A stretch of DNA of 64,000 nucleotides from contig CM072511.1 of the NCBI GenBank assembly GCA_036898135.1, positions 41,929,243 through 41,993,242 of the forward strand, written 5' to 3'. The translations under genes and the position numbers were made by a program. Shown here piece by piece: positions 21,720 to 33,706 of this stretch (within the stretch, counting starts at the first letter, position 1; each line of letters begins with the position of its first letter). Below the pieces are notes generated by a model that was given only the letters and a program-made list of their open reading frames with translations, was not told the DNA's origin and ran no database searches. Source of the stretch: Oncomelania hupensis. Taxonomy: Eukaryota > Mollusca > Gastropoda > Littorinimorpha > Pomatiopsidae.

Positions 21720-22214
21720 CTTTTAAGTATAGCAAATTGCCGAAAACGACGATTGTTAGAGCCAGAAAACGAGTGGGATACGTATAAAAACGGTGTAGGA
21801 AGTACATGCTCAGTGAAAGGATGCAAAAACAATTGTAGAGGCCTGTATTTTTGGCGACTTCGGAGGTGCGTTGATTACTACCCAATGGTTCATGCAGAGT
21901 GCGTGTGTCAGGAGCCCTACAAACTGCACACCCCTTCAAATAGTGACCAGATAAGAGAGTGGCTGTCAAAACTACATGTAAAACGTCCACCGAAGACAAT
22001 TTTTGTCTGTTCCTTTCATTTTACTGACCGAGAGCCCACCATTCAAAATCCATCTCCCCAGCTGTTTCTTGGTTACGACAGCAAAGTGAAGATCGGCAGA
22101 AAGCCACCACGAAAACGCCAGTCGTCAGATGGAAGAGCTAGCGATACAACGATTAAAGAACGATCATTGACAGAAAGTGAAACAGGACCTGAAGACTCTT
22201 GTAGTTTTCCATAG
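21720..22214 (+). CDS. THAP-type zinc-finger reading frame, partial
   Basis: The frame is open from 21720 to a TAG at 22212-22214 and has no ATG before the domain. The first methionine comes after the zinc cysteines, so this is an internal or terminal exon or a broken copy. Numbering from the TTG at 21753: C19-x4-C24 opens the finger, W70 lies in REWLSKLHV, and C86-x2-H89 (VCSFHF) closes it. This is the C2CH pattern of THAP DNA-binding domains. A basic tail (GRKPPRKR) and an acidic Ser/Thr-rich end follow. The C24-C86 spacing is longer than in most THAP domains. THAP domains occur in host DNA-binding proteins and in P-element-like transposases. No transposase catalytic region is visible downstream. 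A TATAG at 21728-21732 could be a splice acceptor. Confidence 0.6.
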   Translation, partial: LLSIANCRKRRLLEPENEWDTYKNGVGSTCSVKGCKNNCRGLYFWRLRRCVDYYPMVHAECVCQEPYKLHTPSNSDQIREWLSKLHVKRPPKTIFVCSFHFTDREPTIQNPSPQLFLGYDSKVKIGRKPPRKRQSSDGRASDTTIKERSLTESETGPEDSCSFP

Positions 22215-23429
22215 CTTCGCCGTCGCAACCTTCACAAAACACGAAGTAGTTGACTATCACTATGTGAGGGTACGATAGCAGTGGCCAGTGACACATGTTG
22301 TCTTCCCACTGTAAACTTGACTGTCACAACTGGGACTTTAAATCCATCAGGCATTCTCTGCAACACTTTCTCTTTTATGCTCCCACCAACGCTTTCTCAT
22401 GTGATTCAACATATTCTTGAATATTTGAAAATAACTCACTCAAAAAACTCGGATAAACAATACGCGGAGAAAGAAACCGGAAGTATGCTTCACGGTAACG
22501 GAAAGAGTTACTCCTCTTACATGGGGGATTCCCGTTGGTGCATAGGATAGCAGAAAAGTGTGAATAGGTTCGTTGGTACGCGGTTAAGGATATACCGTTA
22601 GAGCGGCGCTGCGGATTCGTTTTGCTAAAGACTGGCTATGGTCCCACCCTTTCTTTCTTTGGTACATACGTAGGCTACGCTATCTACCGCTTTCCAATGG
22701 AGGATCCGCTTTCAACGTGTAATACCAAAGTGGGTGTAGAGAACGTGATACAATAGATAAATAAAATCTCTCTCGACTTTTACGGAGAAAAAAGAAGAAG
22801 AGCATCAAAGAAATAAACCCTCTGTTGTGATAATTACACTTTTCAGTATTCAATATTAGTCAGAAATGGAATAAATCAGCAAGGTGGATATATCCTTCGG
22901 GAGTTTGAAATAAATGAAAAGATATATAGGTACGTGTGTACAATTTAGTTTGGTTATCGATGTGTGTTTTGCTACAGTCTCACTTTAATCTAATGTTTAC
23001 GCAAAATGACATTAATGTTTTGGAATTGCATTAAGTCCGAAGTGTAAGCGTTGATGGTAGGAATTATATCGGGAGGAATTATAGATTTCTGTGTTTAAAT
23101 TTTGTTTTTCATGAGGATTTGACAGGTTTGCTATTGTTACGTTCAATGTTTAAACAACATCATATCTGTAATGGCTAGCTTATACATAGATTCACCTCAC
23201 AACTGAGAAAGCTCTGGCAATTTAGTAGTTTAGAATGTTTACAAAATCCCGATATTGAAACTATACCAAAGACAAAACAATATCATTCATATAGTCTTTG
23301 ACTTCCACTTTGCCTTTGCAATGTCATAGTGGTCCGCTGGACCTAAAGCAATAAACATGTAATGTAACGTAATGTCATAGTGAATCTTTAAAAAGAGTCA
23401 TGAAGTGAACAAAGTGAACAGTAAAACAA
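22215..23429. other. Intergenic, no gene recognised
   Basis: Any further exon of the THAP frame is not identifiable. No repeats stand out. Confidence 0.45.
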
Positions 23430-23630
23430 AATGACAAGCCATTCAAGTATACTTTCAGACACATATAGCCGGAATCTAGGCATTTTAAACAGAGTTAATT
23501 TTCATGGGCCTGCTACTCTGATGAAGAAGAAGAAGAAGAAGAAGAAGAAGAAGAAGAAGAAGAAGAAGAAGAAGAAGAAGAAGAAGAAGAAGAAGAAGAA
23601 GAATAAGAAGAAGAAGAAGAAGAAGAAACT
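23430..23630 (+). repeat. Dispersed repeat ending in (AAG)n, second copy
   Basis: Bases 23430-23515 resemble 1645-1735. (AAG)n runs from 23522 to about 23630 with one AAT interruption. Confidence 0.55.
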
Positions 23631-24841
23631 GGATTTAAGCGTTCCTACAGAAGAACATGAATCCACCACTATTCTGTTTTTCTAAATCTCCTCCTGTTTT
23701 GGATCTTAAGGCTACAATTAGGGTCTTATCAACTATTCGAACGTCAACACACGAGTTAGTCGCGGGGCTTATCTCCACCATCAATCTCTAACCACCAGAC
23801 AACGGTCAATGCCACCATCTTCTACTCTCCTCGAAGGTCACGTGGACGAGGTCTTCGCACGTGCATAGCGGTCGCACATGCGTATCGCCGGGGTAATTTG
23901 TCCGGACGGGGAGCACAAAAAGTTGACGCACCCCCGCCGCTCCTTCAGACCCACAGGAAGTGTGGATGACAAGACCGGCAACTCTTGCGGTCCTCCAGCC
24001 GACGGCGTGGGTTGCCTCCCTTGTTCCTTCTTGGTTGAAAACCGAGTGGAAGATGATGGCGAGAGATGGCGATTATTCCGATGATGGATGTTGGTAATTC
24101 AAACAAGCGATTTGGACGGGCTATTATTACAGATTCAGTTAACAGACCTGAACGATGTAGATACAAGGGACTGGTCCGATCAATGCACAAGTAATCTTTT
24201 TATCATTATATGTAGTCATTAATATCCAAACTTTCATATTTGAAACTAAATTTACTTTTCGTAATATTTTCCTACTAATGTATATGTCTGTTTCATCTTC
24301 TGTTTCTTCTGTTTCTGGGGAAACAAAAAGTCTTCTGTTTCTTCTTCGCTTTCTTTGTTTGCAATGGGTTCGCGGTTCATAGCATGAAGTGCTAAATGAA
24401 GTGTCATGGCAATTTTGTCCCCAAAATGCAAATATGAATATTAATTGTATCGGCAGGAAGAACAAACCGCTAAAACTATGCTAGAAAGAGGTTTTTAACA
24501 CTGTGAGCGCGCATGCGCAGAGAGGCTCGCGTGCAGTGTATAACATGACGCATGTGCCGGTCACGTGGCTCAACAATCCCGTCCCAGCTTCGCGATGGCG
24601 GTGGCGGCAAATTGTTTAATTTGTTGTGGGGACCTGTTTCGTCATCTTCACCAGTATCTGCACGTCAAAAAGGGATTAAAACGCTTTTTGTTTTCCCTAG
24701 TTACACTCGACCATCGTCACAACAGAACGACCTTTGACCTATGACTCCCACGGAAAGGTTATGTCAAGAACGTAATCATCTATGTAAAATTGACATCCGT
24801 GAGTTTACATTTTACTGCCAGAACTTGCGACTCCCCAAATG
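23631..24841. other. Intergenic, no gene recognised
   Basis: Some GC-richer CACGTG-containing stretches near 23840-24060. Nothing diagnostic. Confidence 0.45.
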
Positions 24842-24846
24842 TAGTG

Positions 24847-24894
<48 letters not shown>

Positions 24895-25109
24895 CTGGTA
24901 GTAGCAGCAGTAGTAGCAGCAGTAGTAGTAGTGGTAGTAACAGTAGGAGAAGCAGCAGCAGTAGTAGTAGTAGAAGTAGTAGCAGCAGCAGTAGCAGCAG
25001 CTTAATAGTAGTAGCAGCAGCAGTAGTAGTAGCAGCAGCAGAGGTAGTAGTTGTAGCAGCAGCAGCAGTAGTAGTGGTAGTAGTAGTAGTAGCAGTAGCA
25101 GTAGTAATA
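24842..25109. repeat. (AGT)n/(AGC)n compound microsatellite
   Basis: Gives poly-Ser and poly-Val frames on the plus strand, which I do not treat as genes. Confidence 0.93.
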
Positions 25110-25670
25110 GCCTACACTAGTGGTAAATTCATGTTTCCATTCAACCTGGGATTGATGGTTGTGCGTCTTCGCGTGCGCAAATCAATCAATCAATCAGCCT
25201 TTCATTCAATGTTTTTCACACATTTCGGTGATATTAGACATTTAAAGTTAAATTGTATAAACACATTAACTAACTAACATTAATTAATGTGCGCATGTTT
25301 GTGTGTGTGCGTGTGTGATCTCGCGAGAGGGAGTTTTGCATTGCAGATATTTACTGATGAGTATTCGTTGTAGCCTGCAAGCAAACGTTCCTCTCTTTTT
25401 ATAGGAACAATAAAGATTCCCATTCTGTTTCTAATGTCCTAGACGTTCAGTGTCTATCTGATCGCCACCTACAAGAAAGAAAATCCCTTCTTTAAGACCT
25501 GTCAGTCTCCGTTTGTCCTACTAATTGACTGCCCAATATGCTTCTGCACACTATCCTCCCAAGTCCTCCCGGTTCCGTCCAGGATGTGCTTTCGAATTGT
25601 TATGAAGAAATTTAAGCACGGCTTTTTTCCGATTTATACTGTGCGGGCGAATATATAATACCCCAAGACT
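25110..25670. other. Intergenic, no gene recognised
   Basis: No domain or repeat recognised. Confidence 0.4.
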
Positions 25671-25802
25671 GTGCTCAGTCGTCTGGGCGTCTGAGCCTAA
25701 AGGTTGCCAGTGTGCGCCTCGGGCGGTTTGGGTTGAGATGTTCTAACGGCATGCGCCTTGAGCAGCTCATGAAAAGGAAAGGCGCTATATAAAAAAATAA
25801 TT
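25671..25802 (+). repeat. SINE with GCGCTATATAAA 3' end, copy 1
   Basis: Shares GTGCTCAGT at the start, TTGAGCAGCTC and the terminal GGCGCTATATAAA with copies at 43889 and 60302. The start is tRNA-like (GCTCAGT.GTC...GCGTC). Confidence 0.75.
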
Positions 25803-26337
25803 TCTGAAGTCAGTTCAATAAATCTGTATTACCCACATTGGAGAATTCATTTATCACATTGCATCTCATCAAATAACATTAAGTTTTAAAGCAATAAGAA
25901 ACAATACAGTAAAATACGGGATAACCAGTATTAAAACTACACCTTTCCAATAATTATATATTATACTTTCAACAATACTTTTAATATTTACACAAACACA
26001 CACAACACACACACATACACACACAAATACCCACACATAAACACACCAGTCTTTTCTTGCCCTTAGCGCATAACAAATATATAGAAACTTTCATTGCACT
26101 GACAGAACCATTCATATGATGTACTTATAATTAAAACAACCTTTTAATTCACTATAATAGTATTGAGTGTATAAACATCAATATAATAGAATATTAAATT
26201 ACACAGGGGAGAGGCTACATAAAAAGGACGGTTTATGTTTATATAGGGAGGTAAGTTATAAAAATAATTCTTATTCATATCACTCTTAGTACATAATAAA
26301 ATTCCACCTTCACGGGTAAACGCAATTCGTAGGAATA
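25803..26337. other. AT-rich and CA-rich DNA, no gene recognised
   Basis: A CACACAACACAC run lies near 25990-26045. Confidence 0.45.
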
Positions 26338-27063
26338 GTTTGGAATCGAACTAAGTGCAGAGAAGACCAAAATGATGACCAACAACACTAATAGAATCAA
26401 CACGGACATCAAAGTCCAAGGCCAATCCCTCAACACAATGCATAGCTTCACATATTTAAGAGCCATTGTATCAGACAATGGGTCCCGACTGGAAGTCCAC
26501 TCCAGAATCGCACATTGCTGCCAAGGCAAGGTTGAAGCGCATTTGCAAAGACAGAACCATCAGTCTACATTCCAAGATAAGGCTGCTGCGCTCCCTTGAC
26601 ATTTCAATCTTCCTATACCCTTGCGAAACATGGACCCACACAGCAGACCTACAACGAAGAATACAAAGCAATGAGATGAGGTGCTATAGAAGACTTCTGG
26701 GCATTTCCTATACCCAGCACATCACCAACGACGAAGTCCGACAGACCATCACATAAGTTATTGGACAACACGATGACATGCTCACAGTGGTGAAGAAACG
26801 GAAACTCTAATGGCATGGCAACCTCACCAGAACATCAGGCCTTGCAAATATCATCCTGCAAGGCACGGTACAAGGAGGCAGAAGAAGAGTGAGACAGAAA
26901 AAGAGGTGAGAGGACAACATTCGAATATAGACTGGCTTGACACTGAGCGAAGTCATGAGGGTTGCTGAGGACAGAGAAAGATGGAGTACGCTGGTTAAAC
27001 GATTATCTGTGATGCCCCCCAAAACTTTTGAGTTACCGGAAAGGATAGGATAGGGTAGGATAT
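26338..27063 (+). pseudogene. RTE-family LINE, 5'-truncated and decayed
   Basis: The sequence matches the last third of the RTE reverse transcriptase frame of the copy at 38774-42115. It starts at the KTKMMTNNTN segment and runs through RTISLHSK, FLYPCETWT and the C-terminal end. Frameshifts split it into short frames at 26372, 26466 and beyond. The end GGATAGGATAGGGTAGGATA is the family's pentanucleotide tail. LINEs are usually 5'-truncated on insertion; the absence of the YxDD region and of the endonuclease fits this. No clear target duplication was found. Confidence 0.9.
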
Positions 27064-27653
27064 GGTAATCGCGTCAAAGACCAGCGGTTTTCATCAAGGG
27101 AACTAAGTATTACAGTCAAGGGGATAAATGTATTATCACAGTAGAACGGTTATGCATAAAAAGTAGTATATGTTTACGAATTGCTCGTCTTGCTACCGAC
27201 ATTCCGAAGGAAATATTTTATTCTATAAACTGTTCAGAATAATAAAGCAAGGTCTACCGTTTATTGGAAATCTACAATACAAAATTATTATTATCTTTAA
27301 TATTCCCTAACAAAAATATTTCGCTTCCTCCAGTCTCGGAAACTCAAGTCTCCTCTTGTGGACTTCCTCGCCACCGACTCGCAAACTTCCATTACAGCCC
27401 GCCAGGCCACGTCAAAACGCTAATAGGATAAAAGTGTTTAAATGCGCTCCGAAGATGCGACCTCCATAGTGGAACGCGAAAGAACGATGGAACGAGACAC
27501 CGGAGGAAGATTACTGGTGAGGAGAGGGGGAGGACTATTGAGGACAAGAGAATACAAGAGAAGATTTGATTCTAGAAAGAAAAAAGAAGGAAGAAGAATG
27601 AATGAACATTGGCCTTTAACGTCCACGCCCATTACTGACGATACGGCAGACGG
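27064..27653. other. Intergenic, no gene recognised
   Basis: No domain recognised. Confidence 0.4.
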
Positions 27654-27866
27654 AAAGAAGAAGAAGGAGAAGAAAAGGAAGAAGAAGTAGAAGAAGTAGA
27701 ACAAGAAGAAGAAGAAGAAGAAGAAGAACAAGAACAAGAAGAAGAACAAGAAGAAGAACAAGAAGAACAAGAACAAAAACAACAACAAGAACAAGTCGAA
27801 CAAGAAGAAGAACATGAAGAACAAGAAGAAGAAGAAGAACAAGAAGAAGAAGAAAAAGAAGAAGAA

Positions 27867-27945
<79 letters not shown>

Positions 27946-27962
27946 CGACGATGATGATGATA
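27654..27962. repeat. (AAG)n/(AAC)n then (ATG)n compound microsatellite
   Basis: AAG/AAC mixed units at 27654-27865, then (ATG)n to 27962. All long frames here (poly-Ser, poly-Ile, poly-Leu) follow from the repeat. Confidence 0.93.
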
Positions 27963-28400
27963 ATGATGAAGGCAACATAGCCAGCGAGTGGGAAGAGAAG
28001 AGAATGAGTGTAGGAGCGATATCGAGAAGAAGATTTCTTATGTTTAACAATACTGCTTTGAAAGTAGGATTTATCGAGAGCATAGCGAGTATTTCCAGTT
28101 GTTTTGAGCAAGAAACCAAGGCAAGCCCGTTGATCTAGCTGGAAACCCTAATGTACATATAGACTACTATGTAAAGAAAGTATTTTTAATTAATTTAATT
28201 TAATTTAATTTTTTTATGCCTTGTTATTGTTTTAACAGTTCAATATTTTATTTACCATCTATTCCCACGATTGAAATTGTAGACACACGCGCATTTAAAA
28301 CCATTTTAATTATTTAACAATTCAACAGTATATATTTAAATAAAACTTATCACAATTTTCCAACTTGCGATCTTATCATAACACTAATAATTTTTATGAT

Positions 28401-28516
28401 GTATATAATATAATATAATATAATATAATATAATATAATATAATATAATATAATATGATATAATATAATATAATATAATATAATATAATATAATATAATA
28501 TAATATAATATAATAT
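28401..28516. repeat. (AATAT)n pentanucleotide array
   Basis: About 23 units with one ATGAT interruption. Confidence 0.9.
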
Positions 28517-28999
28517 CGAAGTCTTGTTATTTTTTTGTGGAGTAATTCTTGTTGACATTTGTTGTTGCTAATTATAATTTATTTCAGTTAATGTACTGTA
28601 TTAATGTACTGTATATCCTTGACCTAATTGCGCAACAAAATTTCGTAGTGGCGTTTGACAAAATATCAAAATAGTACAAGCTCCATTTAACTCTCGAACA
28701 CAAAATGTTCCTGTTTCGTAAAGACACCCCACATCCGTTTCCTATCTGGAAAACAACTTTACAACAGAAATAATTATAACTAACAAGTATTATAAAAGTA
28801 GTCTTGGTATTATGCTCTGACCTTTACCTTCAGCGTTTTGGGGGTTTGGGATCAGAGCTAGTATAACCGTAGGTGTATTGATGCGGGTAGCGGCAGCAAC
28901 GTGCGCTCTAACAAATGTCAACAAAAAGTAATTTATACTTTTACGAGAACAATCTATGTTATTCAACGGAGAGTTGTGTAAAACACAAGATTAAGTAAT
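28517..28999. other. Intergenic, no gene recognised
   Basis: No domain recognised. Confidence 0.4.
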
Positions 29000-29027
29000 C
29001 TCTCTCTCACTCTCTCTCTCACTCTCA

Positions 29028-29083
<56 letters not shown>
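29000..29083. repeat. (CT)n microsatellite
   Basis: CT dinucleotides with a few ACT interruptions at the left. Confidence 0.92.
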
Positions 29084-29086
<3 letters not shown>

Positions 29087-29132
29087 GAAAGAAGATTTGA
29101 GTAGTGTAAATATCTAGAACATCATATTTATT

Positions 29133-29340
29133 TGGGGTGACCTCGTGGCGAAGTGGATTAGTCGCAGGTTTCCTATGCCGAAGGTCGCGGGGTCGATTCC
29201 CGCAAGGGGCGAAAGTATGTGACTTAGGTACGAGACTATTGAGGTCACCGAGGGTTTTCTCCGGGCACTCCGGTTTCTTCCCTCCCTTCAATAATGGTAC
29301 TGGACGCAGTCAATATAAAATTTTCAAAAATAAAAATTCG
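29133..29340 (+). repeat. tRNA-derived SINE with CTCCGGGCACTCCGG motif
   Basis: Head: GGGGTGACCTCGTGGCGAAG with B-box GGTCGATTCCC. The body shares GTGACTTAGGTACGAGACT, GGGTTTTCTCCGGG and CAGTCAATATAAAATTTT with the reversed copy at 57266-57453. Confidence 0.82.
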
Positions 29341-29780
29341 ATTGTCTTTCCGTCTTCCAATAGCGATGTCCCTGCCTTTACACCACCTGTTTGAGTGATG
29401 GATGTGTATTTGTTGTGTGTGGGGATGGATGAGACAGATGAGGGTGTAAGTTGGGGATTTGGGGATATGCGCGTATATAGCCTCCAGTATTAGTATTAGT
29501 ATTTGAAATCCTTAATAAGGCTCAGGTGAGATATAGGAAAGATACTTATTTTTACCCAATGCGGCTGCCGGAGTATCTTTGTGCCATTGTGTAAATTGCT
29601 ATTTTTCTGTGTTTTGATAGCTCATCGATCAGCCCTTTATAGCTTACAAATAGCGTGGTTGAAAATCACGTAGTTGATATTAACAAATTATAGAAAGTTA
29701 AATAACGAAAAGAACTAACAACAATCATGAAGTAAACAAGCAGCATCGTCGACAAATGATTTTATATTAAAATCGTCGTC

Positions 29781-29781
<1 letters not shown>
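29341..29781. other. Intergenic, no gene recognised
   Basis: No domain recognised. Confidence 0.4.
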
Positions 29782-29851
<70 letters not shown>

Positions 29852-29852
29852 G
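29782..29852. repeat. (ATT)n microsatellite
   Basis: Perfect ATT units. Confidence 0.93.
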
Positions 29853-29970
29853 ATATGGTCTTCATTCTGTATTGATCGTTGACTTTTATAGACCTGCGCT
29901 TCTTAGTCGCCTTTCTGCTGTGAAAATAACGATGTATACAGCCTTGCCGTGCGATTGCGCGCGTGAACGC

Positions 29971-30037
29971 AATTCTCTCTCTCTCTCTCCACCCCTCCCC
30001 CTCCCCCGCCCTCTCTCTCTTTCTCGCTCTCTCTTTA

Positions 30038-30085
<48 letters not shown>

Positions 30086-30235
30086 GCCTTTCCTTGTCAC
30101 TCATTCTCTCCCCTCTTTCTCTGTCCGTCTGTCCCTCTGTCCCTCTGTCCCTCTCTCTTTCTCTTTTGTTCTCTATTTCCCTTTCGCTCTCTCTCTCTCT
30201 TTTTCTCTCTCTCTCTTCCTCTCTCATTTGCTCAC
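29971..30235. repeat. Polypyrimidine C/T-rich tract
   Basis: Mostly (CT)n with CTGTCC and TTTCTC interruptions, followed by a GT-rich stretch to about 30300. Confidence 0.9.
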
Positions 30236-30300
30236 TATGTGTGTATATGTTTATGTGTGCGTGTGTGGTTGCGTGTGGGAGTGTGTGTGTGTGTGTGAAT

Positions 30301-31130
30301 GTGTCTGTATGCGCGTGTTAACCTGTTTGTATGCTTGCGAATTCTGTAACGGACGCACGTGCACTGGAAAAGCTCTGGGTACTGTTTTTGTATCCGTACA
30401 CAATGCCTTCCGCTCAGTAGCTCGTTGTTTATAGTGGATGGGACAAAACTCCAGTGATAATCTCCCTTAATAACTTCCACGGCCTCAGCACGACTTCTCC
30501 CGCCGCTTTTCTCTCAGACGTCAGGATTTAGCTCCCTTGCCGGAACTAAGCGCGGCCACTTCCGGCTGGGAGCGAGTCGTTTCCCCTGGAGAGCAATGGC
30601 GGAACGGAGAGGACTGGGGACAGAAATGAAGTGATTAACCGCGAGCCCCCGACCCCACCACACACCCTGCGACACAACCCTGGAAAGGAGGCATTTGAGA
30701 GTAGGGTTTGCGACAGTTATGGTGCGCAGCGATTAATGAGTTAATTACAATTGGGGGCGGAAATAGGCTGGGCATTGAGAAAGTCAGGCGGCACAGCGCC
30801 GATGCTAATTCCAAAAGCGATCAAGACTAGTAGTTCGACTTTTTTTTTCGCACGTGCAAGAAGAAGCGGCTACTTGCGAATGTGAAGCGAGTCGAATGGT
30901 CGTAGTGCGTTCGGACTTACGACCCGACCGAAGACTCTTGGCTCACGAGGACTTCCATCTAAAGCAATAAACTGCCTCAAAGGCAGAGGTGGTGACTGGA
31001 TATTGGATTCATGGTACCCAGAATGACTGCTATGGGCAATAGCTGCCAATGCAGCAAAGCTCCGGCCTGCCCTCGTTAGATCGTTGCTTGGTCTTAATTC
31101 ACCATCATCGTACCCTTAGATCAGTTCCCA

Positions 31131-31132
<2 letters not shown>
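30301..31132. other. GC-richer intergenic DNA, no gene recognised
   Basis: Bases 30480-30960 have more CpG than the surroundings, but no frame has a domain. Confidence 0.4.
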
Positions 31133-31211
<79 letters not shown>

Positions 31212-31275
31212 GTGTATGTCTCTGTCTCCGTCTGTCTGTTTCTCTCTCGCTCTCTCTTTCTCTCTCTCCTGTCTG

Positions 31276-31306
<31 letters not shown>

Positions 31307-31329
31307 GTCTCTGTCTCTCTCTCTCTCTA
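31133..31329. repeat. (CT)n/(CTGT)n microsatellite
   Basis: Long CT run followed by CTCTGTCT-type variants. Confidence 0.92.
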
Positions 31330-31822
31330 ACGTTTAAATAATTGGGGCGATGGCAACTGTACTTATTGCTTTGTATTTATAAATAAATATTAAAGAATGC
31401 ATTTTTTATTGATAAAGATAAAGCGGAAAAGAACGATTTAAAGTAATATAAATCTTTAATTAGTTAAATAATTAGTTATTTAGTTAAATATTTATTTATT
31501 GAGGGATTTGTTGTTGTTGTTGACGTTAGCCCATGGCTAATCAAGCAATATTATTAATATCATGCAATAAGTCGAAACCTGACCTGAAGTTTCTTTTTCT
31601 TCGCTGAATCCCATCAATCACTTTGTAGTAATTTAAGGAGGTAAAGAACAGTTTTCTTTTGACATTTTCAGGACCTTTTTTTTTAGAGAGAGACTTGTTC
31701 AGCTTTCGCTGAGAAAGCAACCCGATGTTCATTCGCAAGGATGACAAATGTTATCCCAAATTCAAAATCTTTTTTTCCCTCTGTTCACGTTCTTTCCATA
31801 CAGCGTAGCTGAGACTAGAAGT
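31330..31822. other. AT-rich DNA flanking LTR-2
   Basis: No gene seen. The last five bases, GAAGT (31818-31822), are the LTR-2 target duplicate. Confidence 0.5.
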
Positions 31823-33604
31823 TGTGATGATATTCTGGGGAAGATACGTTTATCTTACTAGGGGGTAAGACTTATTGACAGATGGGCGATGTGCTACCAC
31901 TATCGATCGTTCTTTTACCAGAATTCCGTAAGTTGTGTGAGAGACAGATCACGGCACTTAGGTCACATAACATTTATATTTGTTCTCGGGAATTTTAGTA
32001 TCATTTGGCTCAACTTGAGAACCGTTAATTACTAATCAAAAGACTAGATTATTATGTCTCGAGAGAAGAAAACTAATAGCTACACAACAATACAAATAGA
32101 ATGACACCAGTCGTATGTATGTAATTTCACTTTTTATATATTCAACACAAACTTTAACATTTCTGCAATAATCGGTAAATTAATAAGTAATATAGTTCCA
32201 AGTGCTGGGAAAATGTCTTAACAGGTTTCTCTCGTCATTTGCTACCTGCAGTTACGATTTTCACTCTTCGTAAGTTTCAAAGGTTCTAGTTTCTCGAGGG
32301 TATGACTCAGTTTTTGTGGGTGACTTAGCTATGGTAAGTCGGGTCGCTCTTGAATCTGTGGGGTTTGGACGTGGTCAGGTAGAATCGTGGTAGTTCTCCT
32401 TGGTTCCACGGGAGCGACGGTCAGGCGTTCGTCTCCACCAACGTGATCCCAGGTCCGACCTGTAAAAGTCGGAGCCCTGGCTACAGTATTCTCGTTAGCT
32501 ATAAGTGTGCGGTCCCCTCTGCAAAGTGTCCATAGCATCAGACACCTGCAGGGTTCCCATATGCACAATTCAATTCGAATCTTAAGGCTTAGGTACATCA
32601 AACCACATGCATACTGTCTCAGAAACAATAATCTGTTTCTGTAACTATATATATATATATATCAAGAACATATTATTTATACATGGCAATCAATATACAC
32701 TAAACATACACATATCAAAACTATTAGTGTTATCTTACTTGTAGACTCTGGGACTCGTGAAATCGTCTTTTAAGTCTCTAGCACCCTCTTGATGAGATGG
32801 AGATAGACGAACACTGCAGTTTGTTCCTTTTGGTAGACCCACACAGCTGAGCAGTTCTTTTGCGACTGATCAGTTGATGTTGTTGTTGTTGTTGTTTGTA
32901 GATTATAGTCACACGACACTTTCGCATATAGGTGACTACTGGACCGATTTATACTGACACCAGCGGGCCAGTTGTTGGTAAAGGGGAAAATAATATGATC
33001 ACACGTTGACCAATCCGGGATTCGAACCAGCGACCTTTCGGTTACTAGCAAGACGCTCTTAAATCAGTTGAGATTTGGTCCCCAAAGGTATGCAAAAGTT
33101 CCCAATAGTCTTCTGACCAATCGTTTTTAGCTCTCGTTTTCGTTAATCTCGCATCTACAGAATTATGGTTCTAATTTGAATAGTTCCTCCCCTTCTCTCT
33201 TGTCACTGGGCACGCATAATCACTTTTCAAGTGGAGTATCAGGGATAGAGTGAAGAACAGATGCAATAACGATAAGCGGTGTCTGCCCAATACGGGTGAC
33301 ATCATCTTGGTAACTTTTGGCTGGAGTGAGCTACTTAGTGTCTCATGGTGCAGTAAGTTAGTTAATCGAAGACAACGCTATGGTTAGTTTTTGACTAAAG
33401 TATGCTATTTAACATTCTTGGTCGCCAAGCCTGTTGATGGTATCGGTAGCTATTGGCGGTGTGACTGTCTCAAGGAAGTTAATTTGCCATGTGTGGGCTG
33501 CTTGTTAGCTAACTGTTGTATTACCGTCCAGTTTCGTTCGATGGTATCTCTGTTTCGCTAAGCTAATTTCCTACATGTTTGTCGTCAATATTTCTGCTGT
33601 TACA
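31823..33604 (-). repeat. LTR-2, downstream (3') LTR
   Basis: 1782 bp, uninterrupted copy. It contains an (AT)n run near 32648-32662 and a tRNA-like segment at 33009-33083. No coding frame of note. Confidence 0.93.
33009..33083 (-). repeat. tRNA-like segment within the LTR-2 LTR
   Basis: Minus strand: GACCAAATCTCAACTGATTT (D-arm-like), an AGT-centred anticodon-like loop, GGTTCGAATCC as B-box, then ATTGGTC pairing with the GACCAA start. The T-stem is partly mispaired, so it is a degenerate tRNA or SINE head carried by the LTR. The same segment is in the other LTR at about 43048-43122. Confidence 0.6.
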
Positions 33605-33606
33605 TA

Positions 33607-33614
33607 GGCCCCCC
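33607..33614 (-). other. LTR-2 polypurine tract (short)
   Basis: The minus strand has GGGGGG followed by CCTA directly before the 3' LTR. It sits where a polypurine tract should be, but it is short. Confidence 0.45.
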
Positions 33615-33706
33615 AAAAACTATTCTTACACGTAGGTAAGAATTGGTACTGAAATGGTGGCGCAAATATGTACATGCATTATTTACATAGAGTACTGGGG
33701 AAGAGG

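Noticed and set aside
27616..28119. Long poly-Ser, poly-Ile and poly-Leu frames over trinucleotide repeats (also 15668-15970, 24741-25277, 29872-30321, 55211-55695, 58957-59397, 59735-60193)
   Set aside because: They are forced open by microsatellite composition and have no domain.
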